This document shows, piece after piece, positions 44,701 through 58,207 of a stretch of 64,000 bases of DNA. The notes beneath the pieces were generated by a model. The model saw only the letters and a program-made list of their open reading frames with translations, searched no databases and was not told the origin of the DNA. Source of the DNA: Caprella mutica (taxonomy: Eukaryota > Arthropoda > Malacostraca > Amphipoda > Caprellidae); contig CANNZV010000435.1 in NCBI GenBank assembly GCA_947561585.1, forward strand, positions 186,001 through 250,000. The letters run 5' to 3'. A program made the translations under genes and the position numbers. Position 1 is the stretch's first letter. Each line of letters opens with the position of its first letter.

Positions 44701-47700
44701 AATATTCCACTAGGGATGAACTCTTACGGTGAAGAACATTCATACAATATCTATTCACAGTCAATACAAATAATATTCCACTAGGGATGAACTCTTACGG
44801 TGAAGAACATTCATACAATATCTATTTACAGTCAATACAAATAATATTCCACTAGGGATGAACTCTTACAGTGAAGAACATTCATACAATATCTATTTAC
44901 AGTCAATACAAATAATATTCCACTAGGGATGAACTCTTACGGTGAAGAACATTCCTACAATATCTATTTACAGTCAATACAAATAATATTCCACTAGGGA
45001 TGAACTCTTACGGTGAAGAACATTCATACAATATCTATTTACAGTCAATACAAATAATATTTCACTAGGGATGAACTCTTACGGTGAAGAACATTCCTAC
45101 AATATCTATTTGCAGTCAATACAAATAATATTCCACTAGGGATAAACTCTTACAGTGAAGAACATTCATACAATATCTATTTACAGTCAATACAAATAAT
45201 ATTCCACTAGGGATGAACTCTTACGGTGAAGAACATTCATACAATATCTATTTACAGTCAATACAAATAATATTCCACTAGGGAAGAACTCTTACGGTGA
45301 AGAATATTCACACAATATCTATTTACAGTCAATACAAATAATATTCCACTAGGGATGAACTCTTACGGTGAAGAACAATCATACAATATCTATTCACAGT
45401 CAATACAAATAATATTCCACTAGGGATGAACTCTTACGGTGAAGAACATTCATACAATATCTATTTACAGTCAATACAAATAATATTCCACTAGGGATGA
45501 ACTCTTACGGTTTAGAACATTCATACAATATCTATTTACAGTCAATACAAATAATATTCCACTAGGGATGAACTCTTACGGTAAAGAACATTCCTACAAT
45601 ATCTATTTACAGTCAATACAAATAATATTCCACTAGGGATGAACTCTTACGGTGAAGAACATTCCTACAATATCTATTTACAGTCAATACAAATAATATT
45701 CCACTAGGGATGAACTCTTACGGTGAAGAACATTCATACAATATCTATTTACAGTCAATACAAATAATATTTCACTAGGGATGAACTCTTACGGTGAAGA
45801 ACATTCCTACAATATCTATTTGCAGTCAATACAAATAATATTCCACTAGGGATGAACTCTTACAGTGAAGAACATTCATACAATATCTATTTACAGTCAA
45901 TACAAATAATATTCCACTAGGGATGAACTCTTACGGTGAAGAACATTCATACAATATCTATTTACAGTCAATACAAATAATATTTCACTAGGGATGAACT
46001 CTTACGGTGAAGAACATTCATACAATATCTATTTACAGTCAATACAAATAATATTCCACTAGGGATGAACTCTTACGGTGAAGAACATTCATACAATATC
46101 TATTTACAGTCAATACAAATAATATTCCACTAGGGATGAACTCTTACGGTGAAGAACATTCATACAATATCTATTCACAGTCAATACAAATAATATTCCA
46201 CTAGGGATGAACTCTTACGGTGAAGAACATTCATACAATATCTATTTACAGTCAATACAAATAATATTTCACTAGGGATGAACTCTTACGGTGAAGAACA
46301 TTCCTACAATATCTATTTGCAGTCAATACAAATAATATTCCACTAGGGATGAACTCTTACAGTGAAGAACATTCATACAATATCTATTTACAGTCAATAC
46401 AAATAATATTCCACTAGGGATGAACTCTTACGGTGAAGAACATTCATACAATATCTATTTACAGTCAATACAAATAATATTTCACTAGGGATGAACTCTT
46501 ACGGTGAAGAACATTCATACAATATCTATTTACAGTCAATACAAATAATATTCCACTAGGGATGAACTCTTACGGTGAAGAACATTCATACAATATCTAT
46601 TTACAGTCAATACAAATAATATTCCACTAGGGATGAACTCTTACGGTGAAGAACATTCATACAATATCTATTCACAGTCAATACAAATAATATTCCACTA
46701 GGGATGAACTCTTACGGTGAAGAACATTCATACAATATCTATTTACAGTCAATACAAATAATATTCCACTAGGGATGAACTCTTACGGTGAAGAATATTC
46801 TTACAATATCTATTTACAGTCAATACAAATAATATTCCACAAGGGATGAACTCTTACGGTGAAGAACATTCATACAATATCTATTTACAGTCAATACAAA
46901 TAATATTCCACTAGGGATGAACTCTTACGGTGAAGAACATTCATACAATATCTATTTACAGTCAATACAAATAATATTCCACTAGGGATGAACTCTTACG
47001 GTGAAGAACATTCCTACAATATCTATTTACAGTCAATACAAATAATATTCCACTAGGGATGAACTCTTACGGTGAAGAACATTCCTACAATATCTATTTA
47101 CAGTCAATACAAATAATATTCCACTAGGGATGAACTCTTACAGTGAAGAACATTCATACAATATCTATTTACAGTCAATACAAATAATATTCCACTAGGG
47201 ATGAACTCTTACGGTGAAGAACATTCCTACAATATCTATTTACAGTCAATACAAATAATATTCCACTAGGGATGAACTCTTACGGTGAAGAACATTCATA
47301 CAATATCTATTTACAGTCAATACAAATAATATTTCACTAGGGATGAACTCTTACGGTGAAGAACATTCCTACAATATCTATTTGCAGTCAATACAAATAA
47401 TATTCCACTAGGGATGAACTCTTACAGTGAAGAACATTCATACAATATCTATTTACAGTCAATACAAATAATATTCCACTAGGGATGAACTCTTACGGTG
47501 AAGAACATTCATACAATATCTATTTACAGTCAATACAAATAATATTTCACTAGGGATGAACTCTTACGGTGAAGAACATTCATACAATATCTATTTACAG
47601 TCAATACAAATAATATTCCACTAGGAATGAACTCTTACGGTGAAGAACATTCATACAATATCTATTTACAGTCAATACAAATAATATTCCACTAGGGATG

Positions 47701-50700
47701 AACTCTTACGGTGAAGAACATTCATACAATATCTATTCACAGTCAATACAAATAATATTCCACTAGGGATGAACTCTTACGGTGAAGAACATTCATACAA
47801 TATCTATTTACAGTCAATACAAATAATATTCCACTAGGGATGAACTCTTACGGTGAAGAACATTCATACAATATCTATTTACAGTCAATACAAATAATAT
47901 TCCACTAGGGATGAACTCTTACAGTGAAGAACATTCATACAATATCTATTTACAGTCAATACAAATAATATTCCACTAGGGATGAACTCTTACAGTGAAG
48001 AACATTCATACAATATCTATTTACAGTCAATACAAATAATATTCCACTAGGGATGAACTCTTACGGTGAAGAACATTCATACAATATCTATTTACAGTCA
48101 ATACAAATAATATTCCACTAGGGATGAACTCTTACGGTGAAGAACATTCATACAATATCTATTTACAGTCAATACAAATAATATTCCACCAGGGATGAAC
48201 ACTTACGGTGAAGAACATTCATACAATATCTATTTACAGTCAATACAAATAATATTCCACTAGGGATGAACTCTTACGGTGAAGAACATTCATACAATAT
48301 CTATTTACAGTCAATACAAATAATATTCCACTAGGGATGAACTCTTACAGTGAAGAACATTCATACAATATCTATTTACAGTCAATACAAATAATATTCC
48401 ACTAGGGATGAACTCTTACGGTGAAGAACATTCATACAATATCTATTTACAGTCAATACAAATAATATTCCACTAGGGATGAACTCTTACGGTGAAGAAC
48501 ATTCATACAATATCTATTTACAGTCAATACAAATAATATTCCACTAGGGATGAACACTTACGGTGAAGAACATTCATACAATATCTATTTACAGTCAATA
48601 CAAATAATGTTCCACTAGGGATGAACTCTTACAGTGAAGAACATTCATACAATATCTATTTACAGTCAATACAAATAATATTCCACTAGGGATGAACTCT
48701 TACGGTGAAGAACATTCATACAATATCTATTTACAGTCAATACAAATAATATTTCACTAGGGATGAACTCTTACGGTGAAGAACATTCATACAATATCTA
48801 TTTACAGTCAATACAAATAATATTCCACTAGGGATGAACTCTTACGGTGAAGAACATTCATACAATATCTATTTACAGTCAATACAAATAATATTCCACT
48901 AGGGATGAACTCTTACGGTGAAGAACATTCATACAATATCTATTCACAGTCAATACAAATAATATTCCACTAGGGATGAACTCTTACGGTGAAGAACATT
49001 CATACAATATCTATTTACAGTCAATACAAATAATATTCCACTAGGGATGAACTCTTACGGTGAAGAATATTCTTACAATATCTATTTACAGTCAATACAA
49101 ATAATATTCCACTAGGGATGAACTCTTACGGTGAAGAACATTCATACAATATCTATTTACAGTCAATACAAATAATATTCCACTAGGGATGAACTCTTAC
49201 GGTGAAGAACATTCATACAATATCTATTTACAGTCAATACAAATAATATTCCACTAGGGATGAACTCTTACGGTGAAGAACATTCCTACAATATCTATTT
49301 ACAGTCAATACAAATAATATTCCACTAGGGATGAACTCTTACGGTGAAGAACATTCCTACAATATCTGTTTACAGTCAATACAAATAATATTCCACTAGG
49401 GATGAACTCTTACGGTGAAGAACATTCATACAATATCTATTTACAGTCAATACAAATAATATTCCACTAGGGATGAACTCTTACGGTGAAGAACATTCAT
49501 ACAATATCTATTCACAGTCAATACAAATAATATTCCACTAGGGATGAACTCTTACGGTGAAGAACATTCATACAATATCTATTTACAGTCAATACAAATA
49601 ATATTCCACTAGGGATGAACTCTTACGGTGAAGAATATTCTTACAATATCTATTTACAGTCAATACAAATAATATTCCACTAGGGATGAACTCTTACGGT
49701 GAAGAACATTCATACAATATCTATTTACAGTCAATACAAATAATATTCCACTAGGGATGAACTCTTACGGTGAAGAACATTCATACAATATCTATTTACA
49801 GTCAATACAAATAATATTCCACTAGGGATGAACTCTTACGGTGAAGAACATTCATACAATATCTATTTACAGTCAATACAAATAATATTCCACTAGGGAT
49901 GAACTCTTACGGTGAAGAACATTCCTACAATATCTATTTACAGTCAATACAAATAATATTCCACTAGGGATGAACTCTTACAGTGAAGAACATTCATACA
50001 ATATCTATTTACAGTCAATACAAATAATATTCCACTAGGGATGAACTCTTACGGTGAAGAACATTCCTACAATATCTATTTACAGTCAATACAAATAATA
50101 TTCCACTAGGGATGAACTCTTACGGTGAAGAACATTCATACAATATCTATTTACAGTCAATACAAATAATATTTCACTAGGGATGAACTCTTACGGTGAA
50201 GAACATTCCTACAATATCTATTTGCAGTCAATATAAATAATATTCCACTAGGGATGAACTCTTACAGTGAAGAACATTCATACAATATCTATTTACAGTC
50301 AATACAAATAATATTCCACTAGGGATGAACTCTTACGGTGAAGAACATTCATACAATATCTATTTACAGTCAATACAAATAATATTTCACTAGGGATGAA
50401 CTCTTACGGTGAAGAACATTCATACAATATCTATTTACAGTCAATACAAATAATATTCCACTAGGGATGAACTCTTACGGTGAAGAACATTCATACAATA
50501 TCTATTTACAGTCAATACAAATAATATTCCACTAGGGATGAACTCTTACGGTGAAGAACATTCATACAATATCTATTCACAGTCAATACAAATAATATTC
50601 CACTAGGGATGAACTCTTACGGTGAAGAACATTCATACAATATCTATTTACAGTCAATACAAATAATATTCCACTAGGGATGAACTCTTACGGTGAAGAA

Positions 50701-52183
50701 CATTCATACAATATCTATTTACAGTCAATACAAATAATATTCCACTAGGGATGAACTCTTACAGTGAAGAACATTCATACAATATCTATTTACAGTCAAT
50801 ACAAATAATATTCCACTAGGGATGAACTCTTACAGTGAAGAACATTCATACAATATCTATTTACAGTCAATACAAATAATATTCCACTAGGGATGAACTC
50901 TTACGGTGAAGAACATTCATACAATATCTATTTACAGTCAATACAAATAATATTCCACTAGGGATGAACTCTTACGGTGAAGAACATTCATACAATATCT
51001 ATTTACAGTCAATACAAATAATATTCCACTAGGGATGAACACTTACGGTGAAGAACATTCATACAATATCTATTTACAGTCAATACAAATAATATTCCAC
51101 TAGGGATGAACTCTTACGGTGAAGAACATTCATACAATATCTATTTACAGTCAATACAAATAATATTCCACTAGGGATGAACTCTTACGGTGAAGAACAT
51201 TCATACAATATCTATTTACAGTCAATACAAATAATATTTCACTAGGGATGAACTCTTACGGTGAAGAACATTCCTACAATATCTATTTGCAGTCAATATA
51301 AATAATATTCCACTAGGGATGAACTCTTACAGTGAAGAACATTCATACAATATCTATTTACAGTCAATACAAATAATATTCCACTAGGGATGAACTCTTA
51401 CGGTGAAGAACATTCATACAATATCTATTTACAGTCAATACAAATAATATTTCACTAGGGATGAACTCTTACGGTGAAGAACATTCATACAATATCTATT
51501 TACAGTCAATACAAATAATATTCCACTAGGGATGAACTCTTACGGTGAAGAACATTCATACAATATCTATTTACAGTCAATACAAATAATATTCCACTAG
51601 GGATGAACTCTTACGGTGAAGAACATTCATACAATATCTATTCACAGTCAATACAAATAATATTCCACTAGGGATGAACTCTTACGGTGAAGAACATTCA
51701 TACAATATCTATTTACAGTCAATACAAATAATATTCCACTAGGGATGAACTCTTACGGTGAAGAACATTCATACAATATCTATTTACAGTCAATACAAAT
51801 AATATTCCACTAGGGATGAACTCTTACAGTGAAGAACATTCATACAATATCTATTTACAGTCAATACAAATAATATTCCACTAGGGATGAACTCTTACAG
51901 TGAAGAACATTCATACAATATCTATTTACAGTCAATACAAATAATATTCCACTAGGGATGAACTCTTACGGTGAAGAACATTCATACAATATCTATTTAC
52001 AGTCAATACAAATAATATTTCACTAGGGATGAACACTTACGGTGAAGAACATTCATACAATATCTATTTACAGTCAATACAAATAATATTCCACTAGGGA
52101 TGAACTCTTACGGTGAAGAACATTCATACAATATCTATTTACAGTCAATACAAATAATATTCCACTAGGGATGAACTCTTACA
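35745..52183 (+). repeat. 71-bp satellite, 231 full units plus a partial one
   Basis: The unit starts CAATACAAATAATATTCCAC and runs through TAGGGATGAACTCTTACGGT and GAAGAACATTCATACAATAT to CTATTTACAGT. The first unit begins at 35745 and the last, partial unit at 52146. The difference, 16,401, is exactly 231 x 71, so the array has no net indel. Variation is confined to a few sites (ATTCATAC/ATTCCTAC, ACGGTG/ACAGTG, TTACAG/TTGCAG/TCACAG, TTCCAC/TTTCAC, GGTGAA/GGTAAA). Rare variants recur at exact multiples of 71, showing multi-kilobase duplications. No frame stays open. It is intergenic, with no direct sign of transcription. Confidence 0.99.
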
Positions 52184-52454
52184 ATGTAGTCGAAATATCA
52201 ATATATAAAAGAAAAAAACTAAATATTGTTTCACGATATTACTTAATATCACTTCATTTTTTTACAAATACTGTAATTACCTTTGCTGTATAATTATTAT
52301 AATTAATGTATTTATTTTTCATTATAATATAATGTTCAGTTGGCCATAACACTTGCTACTATAAATAAATACTTAGCAAATTATAAGGGGAATTAAGTCA
52401 TTAAATGTAGAAAATTATTAAATGGCTAAGAAATTGAAATATGATTATGAGGCG

Positions 52455-53515
52455 GGTTATAGGGAATAAACAGTGAATAAACAGTGAATAAATACTGAAT
52501 AAATAGGGAATAAATAGAGAATAAATAGAGAATAAATAGGGAATAAACAGTGAATAAATAGTGAATAAATAGAGAATAAATAGTGAATAAACAGTGAATA
52601 AATAGTGAATAAATACTGAATAAATAGGGAATAAATAGAGAATAAATAGAGAATAAATAGGGAATAAACAGTGAATAAATAGTGAATAAATAGGGAATAA
52701 ACAGTGAATAAATAGTGAATAAATAGTGAATAAATAGGGAATAAATAGTGAATAAATAGTGAATTGATAGTGAATTAATAGTAAATAAATAGTGAATTGA
52801 TAGTGAATTAATAGTGAATAAACAGTGAATTAACAGTGAATAAATAGTGAATAAATAGTGAATTGATAGTGAATTAATAGTGAATAAACAGTGAATAAAC
52901 AGTGAATAAACAGTGAATAAACAGTGAATAAACAGTGAATTAACAGTGAATTAATAGTGAATAAACAGTGAATAAATAGTGAATTAACAGTGAATTAACA
53001 GTGAATAAACAGTGAATTAACAGTGAATTAATAGTGAATAAACAGTGAATAAATAGTGAATTAACAGTGAATTAACAGTGAATTAACAGTGAATTAACAG
53101 TGAATTAATAGTGAATAAACAGTTAATAGATAGTGAATTAATAGTGAATAAACAGTGAATTAACAGTGAATTAACAGTGAATTAATAGTGAATAAACAGT
53201 TAATAGATAGTGAATTAATAGTGAATAAACAGTGAATTAACAGTGAATTAACAGTGAATTAATAGTGAATAAACAGTTAATAGATAGTGAATTAATAGTG
53301 AATAAACAGTGAATTAACAGTGAATTAACAGTGAATTAATAGTGAATAAACAGTTAATTGATAGTGAATTAATAGTGAATAAACAGTGAATTAACAGTGA
53401 ATTAACAGTGAATTAATAGTGAATAAACAGTTAATAGATAGTGAATTGAATATATAGTGAATAAATAGAGAATAAACAGTTTAATAAACAGTGAATAAAG
53501 AGTGAATAAAATAGT
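52455..53515 (+). repeat. 11-bp minisatellite with 77-bp higher-order period
   Basis: The base unit is AATAAACAGTG and variants (AATAAATAGTG, AATTAACAGTG, AATTAATAGTG). The variant CAGTTAATAGATAG (or CAGTTAATTGATAG) recurs near 53121, 53198, 53275, 53352 and 53429, each 77 bp apart, that is 7 units. About 95 units in total. Confidence 0.93.
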
Positions 53516-53529
53516 CAATATGAATAAAT

Positions 53530-54985
53530 AAATCAAAAGTTCCCCAACAGTTTCAGCAGAACGTACCTCTACATCGTCATGTCACAGTTCAAATCAGTAC
53601 AGTTCACATTATTCATACTGTTGAATATGAAGTATGTTCACTGGACCAGATTACACAGATAATCGCTATCGTAGCTCAAAGTTAATGCGGATAATAATAA
53701 ATAATTCATATTTTAAATTAGCACACTGGAACATAGGATAAGTTTATCTATTTAATTATTCGGCCCAATATTAATTGTAGTGTATGAACACTTAGTTGAA
53801 ATGAAGGGTAAGTGTAGTATCTAAATTATAGTGAATTTTAATACAATATATGTGTACTTATTATAAACAGTTATAACTACGTGTTTTGAAAATAAAAATA
53901 AGAGAGTATTGTACTATCAGCTAGTTAATAGTGTTTTGTAACAGATAGTACATTACCCAGTTAGTTGTTTGTTCGATAGTCCTTTAATTTTTTTCCGGAT
54001 AGTAGTTTTACCGGTAGAGTAATTTTTTTTATGCGACTGTATACGTTACGGGATCGGGTTTTTTCCGGGATCTCGTTTCTGGTTAGTACTTTTTACGGGA
54101 TAGAATTTTCCCCGATGGTACTTTCAATAGACAGTAGTACTCTATTGATGGATGGTACCTTCATTTGACAGTACTTTTGTAGCTATAGTACCTGTATTCA
54201 ACAGCAGATGTATTCAACTTCAGGTGTATGTTTTAATTAGTAGGTGATAATTACAGGTGTATTTAGCCTGGCACATGAAGACTGTATAACCTGGGTTGTT
54301 TTTAGCAATTAACTTCAGAGATCTGATTGATGGTTATAATTAAAGATTATCGATTAAAAGATTAATATTCGAGATAGCTAATCATTTAATGAACTAGTCT
54401 TTAATTCAACATATAATATAGAGTATTTAAAAACCTATGAGTGGACAGTGAAAGTATACGAACATAAAAAAATATTCAAAAATGAAACCAAGTTTAAATT
54501 AAATAAATAAAATATAAGTTAAAAATTTATCGAATAATTTAGTACGAAATTTAAATTTATAAATTATTCATAATTAATACCTAAATAATTTAGATCAAAT
54601 TTGAGACTACTGAAGTAAAGTATTAAAGAGGGAAATGAAGCGTTGGTACTAAATTCAAACATCTGTTGCAATCATAATTAAAATATTTAATTAGGCATCC
54701 AAATTATATGATTGGTTTTAACATAATTTGTCTAATTGAATTTATATATAACTCATAAGTATTATGGTTACTTTGGTTCTAGGAAAATTCAGTATCGGAA
54801 TTTTCGGCTATAAATGAAAACTGGTCAGTTTGATGTATCGTAACCCCCCAGTCAAGTCATTAAACAATCACAGTGAAACAAACTAGCGGATAAAACAAAC
54901 TACATAACTGCCATTTATCATTCGGAGACCGAAAGTTCCGAGACCGAATTTTCCTAACCGAGATTTCCGGCCACTGGTTATTCAA
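53530..54985. other. AT-rich intergenic DNA
   Basis: No gene is recognised. Between about 53915 and 54190, loosely repeated GATAGTAC/GGTAGTACTTT motifs with CGGGAT segments suggest a very old tandem repeat. A related motif appears near 60010-60060. Confidence 0.45.
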
Positions 54986-54989
54986 CCGA

Positions 54990-55560
54990 TAGCTGCTATT
55001 CGTGTCTTGACCAATAGCAGTTGCTCGTCGGTATGAAGTGAAGTACTGCGCATGCCCAGAGCATGACGTCACAATATGACCACAACATCTCGACCAATAG
55101 CAGATGCTCCTCGGTATGAAGTTAGCTTCTGCAAATGCGCAGAGCATGACGTCACATTATAATCACAACATATCGACCAATAGCAGTTGCTCCTCGATAT
55201 GAAGTTAGTTACTGCGCATGCGCGGGGTATGACGTCACGATATGACCACAACATCTCGACCAATAGCAGCTGCTCCTCGGTATGAAGTTAGCTTCTGCGC
55301 ATGCACAGAGCATGACGTCACAATATGACCACAACATCTCGACCAATAGCAGTTGCTCCTCGGTATGAAGTTAGCTACTGCGCATGCACGAAGTGTGACG
55401 TCACGTTCAACGACCAGCATCTCGACCAATAGCAGCAGCTCTTCAGCATGAAGTTAGCTACTGCGCATGAGCGGGGTATGACGTATGAATTGTATGAATA
55501 GCAGTAGACTTGGTATGAAGTGAGCTATTATACTATGACGTCACGTTCAATCAGCGTATA
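54990..55560 (+). repeat. 83-bp array carrying CCAAT, GCGCATGC and TGACGTCA motifs, about 6.5 copies
   Basis: GACCAATAGCAG recurs at an 83-84 bp period (55091, 55174, 55257, 55340 and 55423 measured at CGACC). TGACGTCA (CRE palindrome) is perfect at 55064, 55147, 55230, 55313, 55396 and 55536 and mutated at 55479. Each unit also has CTGCGCATGC or a variant. GCGCATGCGC is complete near 55213. Minus-strand frames of 64-95 codons across the array are repetitive and not called. Confidence 0.93.
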
Positions 55561-55564
55561 TTGA

Positions 55565-56555
55565 ACAAAATTAACGTACCTATACTTTAGGAGACAAAGA
55601 GATCAAAGTAGCAATTATATCCAGAGTGGACGATATGCAAATGCCACCAAATTTGGCTTTATTTATTTAAAAGGATCGCCTAGCTATTCATTAGGGGAGA
55701 TTTGAACTTTCTTGCACTTTTAACGGGCGTACAGAGTTTTTATCAATAAAGAATGTACAGAAAGATATAAATACTTTAAATGGCAATTGATGGTCTTCTT
55801 ATCAATGAGTAAAGAATGACTTAATCTGCACGATGGTTTAGAGAAATAATTGATCAGAGGATTTTAACACAATTGGGGTTTAAAATACCAGAGAATTGGT
55901 GTTTTGAAGACTGTGAATACATAAAATAATATGGTTTAATGATGTTGACCTTAAACTCGTGGAAGATCGAAATGATCATCTAAATATATTTTAGGAGAAT
56001 ATATTCAATGCAAATTCTCTATACCAAATATATGCTTTATTAAATATTCTTTTTTGGTAGAAAATTTACTGAACAAATCCTAGAGCAATTCCCCATTTAG
56101 ATCAGGAAAAGTGGATTTTTTTCTTTAAAAACAAATCTTGACGTGATTTTGATTTCAATCATCAAATCCTTTTGCTAAGACATCACTCAAAGTATTTTAA
56201 AAACAAGTCTACACTTCTAAAAAGATCCATCATTTAACATTTTAAAACAAATAAACACTTATAAAAAGATCTTTAACTTTGCACTAGAGTACAACAATCA
56301 GGGCCTGTTACCAGAGCAAGTAAGAAGAAGATAATTCAACAGGTGGCCACTAAGTGACCAAATCATTGAGAGTCTCACTGTTGTCTTTGGGGTAAAAAAA
56401 CGCAAAGAACTCCACGTAAGAAATAACACAAGTTTGGAGGTTTGATTAGTAAGAGGAAAAAAACACTAGTGGTGGGAGAGAGGAATTAACGAGTCAATTG
56501 ATATTAGATAATAATATTTGATGTAGTGTAAAGTGAAGAAAACATTAAATAATAT
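55565..56555. other. AT-rich intergenic DNA, nothing recognised
   Basis: I looked for an exon or short gene just beyond the promoter-like array and found no convincing frame, TATA box or splice pair. Confidence 0.45.
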
Positions 56556-56559
56556 ATAA

Positions 56560-56820
56560 TTATTAAGAGCACCCTGTCCTGGAAGAAGAATATATTACTG
56601 GGATATTGAGGGAATATCCCAGGACTTAAACCTTCTTGCCTGGGACATTCCCTAAGTATCCCAAGAATAATTCCTTCTTGCCAGGGATATTGAGGGAATA
56701 TCCCAGGACTAAACCCTTCTTGCCTAGGATATACCCTCACTATCCTAGGACTAAACCCTTCTATTTGTGGATATACCCTCACTATCCCAGGACTAAACCT
56801 TTCTATCCTATATTCACATC
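56560..56820 (+). repeat. 42-bp minisatellite, about 6 copies, partly palindromic
   Basis: The unit contains GGACTAAACCCTTCTTGCC, then GGATATACCCTCACTATCC. Left-hand copies have longer spacing and GGGATATTGAGGGAATATCC, which is nearly self-complementary. Short frames on both strands are repeat artefacts. Confidence 0.85.
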
Positions 56821-57064
56821 ATATGGGCAAAAGTTCCCTCTTATTCAATTCATCACTTTTCTCGTGTTGCAGCATTGCCCCGTCTGTTCCTTTATTCCAA
56901 TGTATGAACTGGAAACCAATTAATTACTGTGTTAACTACCATGGAGGGGACCATACAGATTGCTAGCATTGGTCATGAACTGTATGTGACCATGCTAGTG
57001 TTAGTTGAAAAATAAGGACGAAAGTGAGCCTATTTACCAATAAATGCAAACTTGAATGTTAGCT

Positions 57065-57275
57065 AAAGAGAATGATAGATATAGATACGATAAGAGATAG
57101 AGTATCATAGATAAGATAAGAGATATAGTATCCTAGATACGATAAGAGCTCTAGTATCCTAGATACGATAAGAGCTCTAGTATTCTAGATACGATAAGAG
57201 CTCTAGTATTCTAGATACGATAAGAGCTGTAGTATCCTAGATACGATAGTTATATTAAGTATCTTAGATACGATC
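57065..57275 (+). repeat. 26-bp minisatellite, about 8 copies
   Basis: The unit is AGATACGATAAGAGCTCTAG plus TATCCT. It includes the palindrome AGAGCTCT. Confidence 0.9.
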
Positions 57276-57279
57276 AGAC

Positions 57280-58130
57280 TGCAAATTACCACATAGCAAA
57301 TTTCTGTTTTTCTTTTTCTTCAAAACAAGATACTATATATTTATTACGAGTGAAAATTATTGCATATTGAAGTCATTAACCATTTAATTAATTAGATTTA
57401 TTAATATACAACGTAAGTACCGTTCTAACTACAGTGTAGTTAAATATTTTTGATGCAATATAATGAATATATTTTGACCGGTAATATGGCATTAGCCCCA
57501 ATTATTGAAGAAGCGATTTGTAATTGTGTTGAGCAGCCCTGTGTAGTAAATACTGTGTACTGTGTACCCTAGTACACATTGTGCACTGTGTACCCTAGTA
57601 CACAATCAAACAGCACACAGTGTTCTTTACACAGTGTTCATTCTTATGTTGATTATCTATTTAGTCGAAGTGAAACGAGTCAAAAGAATAACCAGCAACG
57701 CGCGTGGTTATCTTTTTCCACTTGTGGGTATCATAATGGTTATTAACTTCAGTGGTTATCATTTAGAAACTATTTCCATTGGTTATAATTTGGGTATCAT
57801 TTCCATCAATATTAATTTGGTTATCATTTGGTTATCATTTAGATATCATTGTCAGTGGTTATCAATTGGCTATCATTTTAATAATAACTCTACAATTTCA
57901 CAACATTTTAACCCAGATGACGTTTTTTTTTAAATATAACTAATTAATTATTAAATTTTAAATAATTGATCAAGGATTTTTTTTAAATTTTCAAATATAA
58001 TCACCAAAACTCCCATTTATTTTCTTCAGTTCTTGAGACTGTAGTTGATGAGTTAAAGTTATTTACAGGTAAAGGCATTAAATAAAATAGAATTAACAGC
58101 TTTTGGCTTTGCAAGCCGACAGTTTAGTGT
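57280..58130. other. AT-rich intergenic DNA
   Basis: Only small structures are seen: a twice-repeated ACTGTGTACCCTAGTACACA near 57560-57602, and a run of degenerate TTGGTTATCATTT motifs between 57735 and 57880. The 123-codon frame at 57562-57933 spans these and has no recognisable domain. Confidence 0.45.
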
Positions 58131-58133
58131 ATT

Positions 58134-58207
58134 TTTGGGGGAGAATTTGGTGGGGGGAAGGGGTGGGTTATGGTGGGGGAATGGGGGAACAAGGTGGGGG
58201 AGGGTGG
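58134..58207 (+). other. G-rich tract with quadruplex potential
   Basis: Runs of 4-6 G (GGGGG, GGTGGGGGG, GGGGTGGG, GGTGGGGG, GGGGG) occur close together in an otherwise AT-rich region. Many four-run combinations fit a G-quadruplex. Confidence 0.7.

Noticed and set aside
54860..55429. Three minus-strand frames of 64-95 codons
   Set aside because: They are copies of one repetitive peptide from the 83-bp array. None has gene-like ends.
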